Shown here one piece after another: positions 57,469-64,000 of a DNA stretch of 64,000 nucleotides (the stretch's first letter is position 1; each line of letters opens with the position of its first letter). Made by a program: the position numbers and the translations under genes. The notes beneath the pieces are model-generated. The model saw nothing but the letters and a program-made list of their open reading frames with translations, searched no databases and was not told the origin of the DNA. Location: the NCBI RefSeq assembly GCF_001659605.2, contig NC_035167.2, positions 6,015,734 through 6,079,733 of the forward strand, given 5' to 3'. This DNA is from Manihot esculenta. Lineage: Eukaryota > Streptophyta > Magnoliopsida > Malpighiales > Euphorbiaceae.

Positions 57469-58636
57469 CACACTAGATTCATCGTTGATGATTTCAGTTT
57501 TCAAGTTCTAATTTGGGTTAGTTAGAGTTAATTATATTTAAAAATAAAATTATTATATAAAATACATATTTTTTATTATTATCATTATACGAATTTCATC
57601 AATATAAAAGGGTTTTTAAAACTATGTTATAGGAATTTTTTTTATTAACATAAATAAAAATATATTTGTTGCACATGAGGGATCAATTTATCCACCATAT
57701 TGTTTAGAAAGGCTTATTTAATGTGAAAAATTAAAATTTTATATTTAAAGAAAATTATAATCAAAATTTTTAATTTTAGATTAAAATCTTAATTTTTAAA
57801 TTTATTATAATATAGTAATTTTTAAGATAATTCATTCAATTGAATATAAAATTTAAAAATTTATGTTTAATTACTATTATAATTAAAATTTTTAATATTA
57901 TATTAATTTTTTATAATTATTAATCCTTAAAATAATTGTTATTATATTTAAATATAGTGCACATGTCATGTTATTTATTTTTTTAAAAATATTAATTAAA
58001 CGTAAAATTTAGACTTTGTATATATATTCATCCCTCTTAATTTAAACATTTATGTTGCTAATTGATAATTTCTATAAAAATATTAATATGCTAATTAATA
58101 AAGAGATTAACATTATAATCAATGGTTATTTTCTATTAAGGATCCGTTTATTTATAAAAAATAATTTATATTTAGAAAATATTTTTTATAAAAAATATTT
58201 TTCAACTAAATAACTTATTTTCTTAAATAATTTTAATTTAAAAAATAAAATTTATTAATAAATGTATATATTAAGATTTTAATAAAAATTTAAAAATATG
58301 AAAAATAATTTTATTTTTTTAAAAGTAAAATGCCTTATTTAAAATGACTTAAAGAAAATAATTTTTCTTAAAATGAAATTTAAGAACAGAAAGTGTGATT
58401 TCAAATTACGAAAGCATTATGAACACAATTTGAAAATAAGGATTATAAAAACACATATGAATTAAAAAAAAAAAAAAAAACTAGAATACTATATTGAAGG
58501 GTGAATCTCTAAGTGTTTTAAAATTACGCATCGTTGATAATTTTAGTAAAGATTTTAAAAGTAAATACCGAGTCATACGAAGAATAAATAAGTAAGATTT
58601 TCTCCCTCAACTTCCAAATCTTAACATCAAGAGAAG
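57469..58636. other. AT-rich spacer, duplicate of 40357-41592
   Basis: Collinear with copy 1 and without a gene. About 70 bp present upstream of the TATA box in copy 1 are missing near 58607. Confidence 0.5.
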
Positions 58637-58644
58637 TATAAAAG
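58637..58644 (+). promoter_or_regulatory. TATA box of the ASAP-peptide gene, copy 2
   Basis: TATAAAAG, at the same distance from the start codon as in copy 1. Confidence 0.7.
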
Positions 58645-58721
58645 ATTCAGAACTCTGTATGTTTATTCATACAGATAAAACAAAAAGAAAAAAAAGTAAA
58701 ATCCATAGTTGAGTTTACAAG

Positions 58722-58940
58722 ATGAAGAAATTTGGGCTTCTCATCTGTTGTATTTCACTTATGATTATATTTTCCTTATTTTCTGTTTCAAATGCTCAAG
58801 AGAAAGAGAAAGAAGCTGAGGCCTCTGCTCCTGGCGGAGAGGCGTCTGCTCCCGGTCCCGGCGGAGAAGCCTCTGCTCCCAGCGGTAAAGAAGCCTCTGC
58901 TCCTGACGGTAAAGAAGCTGAGAAAAAAAAGAAAAAGTAG
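58722..58940 (+). CDS. Small secreted ASAP-repeat peptide (copy 2)
   Basis: 72 residues with the same layout as the gene at 41678: signal peptide ending VSNAQ, four EASAP units and a Lys tail. Two residues differ: Met for Leu in the signal peptide (ISLMII) and Asp for Gly in the last repeat (EASAPDGK). The preserved length after duplication supports coding function. The different upstream deletion could alter its expression. Confidence 0.7.
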   Translation: MKKFGLLICCISLMIIFSLFSVSNAQEKEKEAEASAPGGEASAPGPGGEASAPSGKEASAPDGKEAEKKKKK

Positions 58941-59903
58941 ATATTTTAAAGATTTTTGCATGCGATCACTGTATGCGGCGAGAAATAAGTTAAAAGAAAG
59001 ATTTAATTAGTAGATTTTTAAATAAGTAAAGTTTTGATATTTACAATATTTTTATATGTAACTGTTTCAGCGAGAATTAAGTTAAAAAGAAAGTTAATTG
59101 TTGGACTTCCAAATAAATAAAAGAATCTGAATCTCTATCTTAAAAGAGCCTTGAAACAAGTTATACTGTTATAAAATTTATTTTTACAATGCTCATCAAA
59201 TTTTTTTTTAGAATTAAACATATTTATATTATGATTTTTTTATTAAAAATTACAATTAAAAATTTTTCAGGATATATAAAATTAGTAAAATAAGGAATAT
59301 TTAGTATAACAAATTTAAGGTCTTAATTTATCTTCATATAATAAAATTAAAAAATAATAATATAAATTAAAATTATTTATACATTAAAATTATTAATAAT
59401 TATGGGCCTAGCACCGCCAATTCCCTAGTTTTATAGAACAGGGCGAAGGCAATCGACCCATACTTCCTCTGAAACCCAGTCCATTACGACTTCGTTTTGA
59501 AGTCCTTTCTCTTTTTGTGGAGTTTTGTTTGTGGACTTTTATAATTATTATTTTATTTTACTTTAGTTTTAATTTTTAAAAAATTAATCTACTCTCCTTA
59601 CATCAGATATTATTCTGTTTGCATTGAATTGATTTCTCAATAATAAATTGATTTTATATTATTTATAAAATTAAACTTTCAATCTCATTTAAAGAAAAAG
59701 ATGATAGATTACACGTTCCAATATCCATATAATAAATTTTATTAATAAAACAAAATAAATACTATTCTTGAATTTGGTTTCTACAATTTGTGGTCTGGAG
59801 CTCCTCACCACTTCATTTTCTTATCCCAAATGTCTCATCTCAAACAAGTAATTTTCTTACCAATAGCTGATAGGCTTCCATTCATTTTAGGGGAATATTC
59901 AAG

Positions 59904-60841
59904 ATGAGCAAAGCATGTTCTGCTGCAATCTCAATTGCCAATAGGTAATAATTAACCATAAAAATAAATCATTAACTTAGATCGGTTGATGGAAGATCAA
60001 AATTTAGAAAGGCTAATTTGTTTTTGTGTCTAGCAGGCTTGAAGGGAAGGTGGGTCTGATAACTGGTGGAGCTAGCGGAATTGGTGCGGCCACTGCGAGG
60101 CTGTTTCTCAAACATGGAGCCAAGGTCATTGTTGCAGATGTTCAAGATGATCTTGGTCACTCTCTTTGCCAAGAACTGGGCTCAGAAGAAATTATCACTT
60201 ATGCCCATTGCGATGTAACTCGTGATTCTCAAGTCCATAACGCTGTAGATTTAGCCGTCTCCAAGTATGGAAAACTTGATATTATGTATAGCAATGCTGG
60301 ACTTCCAGCCAATATGGATGGAATCCTAAGCTCAGACAACGAAGAATTCAAAAGGGTGCTCGATGTCAATGTGTTTGGTGGTTTCTTGGCAGCCAAACAC
60401 GCTGCTAGAGTCATGATTCCTGCCAAGAAAGGTTCTATTATCTTCACTGCAAGTAATCTTTCAGTGACTTGCTTTCAGTGTGCGCATGCATACATTGCTT
60501 CAAAACATGCTGTGGTTGGTTTGGCTAAGAATCTTTGTGTGGAATTGGGCCAATATGGGATCAGAGTTAACTGTGTCTCGCCATATGCAGTTGTAACCCC
60601 ATTGCTAAAGAGTGGTTTAGGGTTAACGGGGATGGAGAATGAGAAGATTCAGGAAGCGGTTTCGGCTGCCGGGAACTTGAAGCAGGCTGTGTTGAAAGCA
60701 GAAGATATAGCAGAGGCTGCTTTGTATTTGGGAAGTGATGAGTCTAAGTATGTGAGTGGGCTGAATCTGGTGGTTGATGGAGGTTATAATCTCACCAATC
60801 CCTCCATTGAAATGGCAATCAAAAGATTACATTCTTCTTAG
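59904..60841 (+). CDS. Short-chain dehydrogenase/reductase, SDR110C-like (copy 2)
   Basis: Exon 1 is 59904-59944 and exon 2 is 60037-60841, giving 281 residues with the same splice sites as copy 1. All catalytic and cofactor residues are kept (TGGASGIG, NAG, Ser in FTASN, YIASK). Residue changes relative to copy 1 are Asn for Lys before the splice site, His for Gln in SQVHNAV and Thr for Met in GLTGMEN. None touches the active site, so both copies could be working enzymes of unknown substrate. Confidence 0.93.
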
Positions 60842-61385
60842 GCAGTGATGTGTAATCAGGAGTATCCCTCCATTGATGGAAGTTATGGTATTGGGTTGAT
60901 GGTGTCGTTTAATTATGGTGTCTTGTCTTTATTGCTGTATGCATGTCTCTCATGGTTTCTACTTTCTAAGCATGTTCTGTTCGGTTTTGTTGTTTATGGC
61001 TGGCTTTGATCAGTTTCGTCTTTATGCTTTCTTGTTTGATTGGGATATAGATTGTCCCTGTACTTCTTGTTTGTTGTTTATGTCTGGTTTTCTTCAATTT
61101 CACCCATGTGCTTTCTTGTTTGATTGTCCCGTATCTTCTCGGATTTTTTCACTTGCCAACAATTCTTATCTGCATCATATTTACATAATTTTATATTACA
61201 ATTTTTCCTTTATTGTGATTGGTTAAAAACATATATTAATTAGTTATTATTTAAAATTTTAATTTGATTAGTTGGTTAATTAGATTAATTTCCTATATAA
61301 TTTTAAATTAATTATCTATCTAATGTTAGAATCTATATAAGCCTAAAACTCTTCTATTTATATTTAAAAATTAGAAAAGTTTATA
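60842..61385. other. SDR copy 2 3' flank
   Basis: Duplicate of 43794-44360, one TTCTTGTTTGATTG unit shorter. Likely 3' untranslated sequence; no further gene. Confidence 0.5.
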
Positions 61386-62105
61386 ATTTAGTTCCTAAAT
61401 ATTACTATTATTAACAAGTCAATTTTTATATTTTCAGAAATCTATTAAAACGTACTTATCTTTTCTCTTTGTCAACGAAATAGTCCTTTCATTTATTTTT
61501 ACCGTTAAAATTATAGCAAAAGATCAAATTACCCTCCCTATTCTCCTTTTCTTCCTCCTCCTTCTCTTTCTTTGGTTCTTTCTCTTCTTTTTCTTCAATT
61601 TTTCTTTTTCTTTTTCTTCTTTAAAAAGGAGGCAATTCTTCTTGCGATTCTTCTTTTTCTTCTTCTTCATTATCAACATCTTCTTCTCCTTCTTCTTTCT
61701 CTTTTTTTTTTTTCTTTTTTTTATCTTCTTCTTTTTTGAAAAGGTGGAGAAGGAGAAACTATTTTGTTGATGGAGATAAATGATAAAAACGTTTTAATAG
61801 ATCTGAGAAAAGATAAAGACGTTTTAATAGATCTGAAAAAAATAAGAACGTTTTAATATATTTCTGAAAACGTAGGCACTGACTTATTAATAATGGTAAT
61901 ACTTAAAGACTAAATAATATATGTTATTTGAGAGCAAAATTGAATTTTAAAAATTTTTTCCTTCATCCCTCATCTATTTTTAACGGAAAAGAGAATAGAA
62001 TTATTATTTCTTTAACGGAGAAAAAAAATAAGAACGTTTTAATAGATTTCTGAAAATGTAGGGATTGACTTATTAATAATAGTAATATCCAGATACTAAT
62101 AGTAA
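61386..62105. mobile_element. Foldback MULE-like element (copy 2)
   Basis: Duplicate of 44361-45085. Left end ATTTAGTTCCTAAATATTAC, first right end AAAGACTAAAT at about 61915, and a second right end by about 62105. The TC/GA core is retained with small length changes. Confidence 0.6.
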
Positions 62106-63109
62106 ATCAATCTAAAATTATTATAATTAAATTTTATTATAATAATGTAAAAAATAATAAGACAATCAATTTCCCAACTCTAAATTGAGTGAATTGAACA
62201 AATATTCATAAAATGCGTAAAAATCAATTAAAAATGTAATAATCAATATATATTAGGTTATAATTGATTACCTGATATAGTTATTACTTAAAATTTATTT
62301 TTCTTTCTCTCTACTATAGAAGTTACAATTTTTTTATGATAAAAAGAAAGCAATAATTATGTATGATTTCTTAATTTAATAAAAAAAAATATTAATTCTT
62401 TTAATAAGAAAAATTTAGATCTCTCAATTTTAAAAAATACATTATATTTTTTACATTTTAAAAAGTTTATATATTAATTTTTCTATTTAAATATTTACTA
62501 TTTAATATTTATAATTTTAAAAAATTTACTAATTAATCTCTCAAATTTATAAAAAATTTATAAATTAATTGATTTGTATTAGGAATATTTTAATTTTTTA
62601 ATATTTAATAACTAAAATTAATCAGGAGATTAATTGATAAATTTTTAAAATGTTAAGCACGTCTTATTATATTTTTTAAAATAGAGAAATTAATTGATAA
62701 ATTTTTAAAATATTAAAAATATTTTATTATATTTTTTTAAAATAGAGACCAATGAGTTTTTAAATTTAATATGAAAACTAAATAGTATTTTTTTAAAAAA
62801 AAATTAAAAGTTTAAAATCTTGAACTCGCGTTAAGTTTATTATTTATTTAACTGACTTAATTTAATTTAATTTTAAATATTTTATTTTAGAAAAAGAATT
62901 TCTTACCACCACCAAAGTATATATATAATCCGATCAATAATATATAAATTTTAATATTTTATAATTTTTAATTAATTAAGTGTAGAAAATAGTTTTATTT
63001 ATGAGAGTTGATGTAATTAAGATTTTTTTTTTAAAAAAAAAATAATACTTACAAGCATTCATATATATACCCTTGATTAATAATAAAAAATTATTGCAAT
63101 ACTCATCTA
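62106..63109. other. AT-rich spacer
   Basis: Duplicate of 45086-46059, with about 90 bp near 62110-62205 not seen in copy 1. No gene. Confidence 0.5.
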
Positions 63110-63790
63110 AAATAATTTATATCTTCGGTGGTCTCTCATCCAACCATGCAATATCATATATCTATAATTGAAATGACCGGATATATAGGCTTGGATCACT
63201 CATAACACTCACCCTCAGCCATTCGGAGCCTTAAGGCTCATCCCATGCCAGGTAAAATCTAACTTCCTTTTTCATTATTTTTTATGTTTCTTATGTTGCA
63301 ACGGTCAGAATTCCTGTAAATATAAGATTGCTTATCCACTAGCCAATATATTTCGAATTTTTAGGAAGGCAATCAACTAATCTTCCCTTCTTACAGTATA
63401 AAGGCTGCACTAAGAGTGCAGAGTTCAAGATACACAAGCCTAACTGACTCAAGCTATTTGTACTTCTCATTTTACTCGTCCACTTAAATATTTTTTGACT
63501 TGAACGTCAAAGTGGTTGCCCTATAAATACCAACCACCTCATATTTTCTTCTTTGTAGATTACCAGCTCACTTAAAGAGTTCTTACGACAACATCATTTG
63601 GTTTCATTGTCGAGATCTAAAGAGTTCTCCTTCTCATTTGGAAAATCTGGCTTATCTAAATACTCCTTTCACTCCTTTATTTCTCCTTATTGTCTTCAAT
63701 GACTAATATTTCACGAGCTGTTGCCAAATTAATTATAAACAAGGGAGTTGTTGTTCCTATCCCACTAGGAAGTTACCAAATTAATTGCAT
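63110..63790 (+). repeat. Gypsy-type LTR end and leader, uninterrupted
   Basis: Matches 46060-46473 joined to 51133-51380. It includes GTATAAAGGCTGC (TATA), TTGACTTGAACGTCAAAGTGG and the hAT empty site CCAGCTCACTTAAAGAG near 63565-63580. Then ATGACTAATATTTCACGAGC begins the short reading MTNISRAVAKL. Confidence 0.6.
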
Positions 63791-64000
63791 TCGTTGCCAA
63801 AAGATCGATACGAAGCGAGTCATTGCTAGGCGAACGCTCGGATGTTAGTTCCTAAAAGATGTTCTAAGGCATCTGTTGCTAAAAGAGGAAGGTCACTACC
63901 AAGCAAGCATTTGGGTGTCAGTAGAGGAAGGTCACTACCAAGCAAGCATTTGGGTGTCAGTCTCTAATAAATGTTCTAAGGCATTTTATTTTATTTTTTT
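63791..64000. repeat. Degenerate tandem array, copy 2, cut by the window end
   Basis: Same units as 51390-51540, with one extra local duplication of about 43 bp: AGAGGAAGGTCACTACCAAG occurs at about 63883 and 63923. Confidence 0.6.

Larger units (their letters stand above)
54272..64000 (+). repeat. Tandem segmental duplication, copy 2 (runs off the window)
   Basis: Collinear with copy 1 from 38168 on. It has its own 1.04-kb hAT insertion (55282-56324), lacks copy 1's hAT element, and differs by small indels (for example about 70 bp missing before the peptide gene and about 100 bp more near 57010-57110). Genes inside differ by only two or three residues each. Confidence 0.95.

Overview
This window is AT-rich nuclear DNA from a flowering plant. 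The genes have plant-type introns and plant-only families (PR-1, XTH), and the spacers are full of plant transposable elements (CACTA, hAT, Ty1/copia, gypsy-type LTRs, LINE remnants, tRNA-derived SINEs, MITEs). Gene and repeat style suggest a eudicot, possibly Euphorbiaceae/Malpighiales, but that placement is a guess.

Left part (1-17 kb): a non-autonomous CACTA element with a 3-bp target duplication (455-2278), a decayed LINE RNase H domain with its own insertion (2915-4083), long AT-rich spacer with MITEs, one intact-looking PR-1 gene (12325-12810) whose TATA box lies about 40 bp from a MITE, and a copia remnant.

Middle part (17-37 kb): a 3'-truncated copia element carrying a MITE and a SINE (17057-20700). 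Next comes a head-to-head inverted pair of nearly identical divergent PR-1 genes (22653-23150 minus, 33001-33498 plus). A complete but dead copia element with both LTRs and a 5-bp target duplication (25710-30833) sits between them. The terminal exons of a NOPCHAP1/C12orf45-like gene follow on the minus strand (34194-34838).

Right part (37-64 kb): a four-exon xyloglucan endotransglucosylase/hydrolase gene (37474-38682, minus) lies at the left edge of a large direct tandem duplication. The repeat unit is about 16.1 kb. Copy 1 runs from about 38168; copy 2 starts at about 54272 and leaves the window. Both copies carry a small secreted ASAP-repeat peptide gene and a two-exon short-chain dehydrogenase/reductase gene. 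Copy 2 has only a broken 5' piece of the XTH gene. Since the duplication, copy 1 has gained a 4.66-kb hAT element with a decayed transposase and copy 2 has gained a 1.04-kb internally deleted relative. Each copy preserves the other's empty site, with matching 8-bp target duplications. Between the copies lies a gypsy-type region with a coiled-coil gag-like remnant split by a 1.1-kb solo-LTR-like insertion.

How the genes relate: the host genes concern the extracellular space and defence (PR-1, XTH, secreted peptide), small-molecule redox metabolism (SDR) and snoRNP/nucleolar assembly (NOPCHAP1-like). There is no operon-like logic. The main story is gene-copy gain by tandem and inverted duplication in a transposon-rich region.
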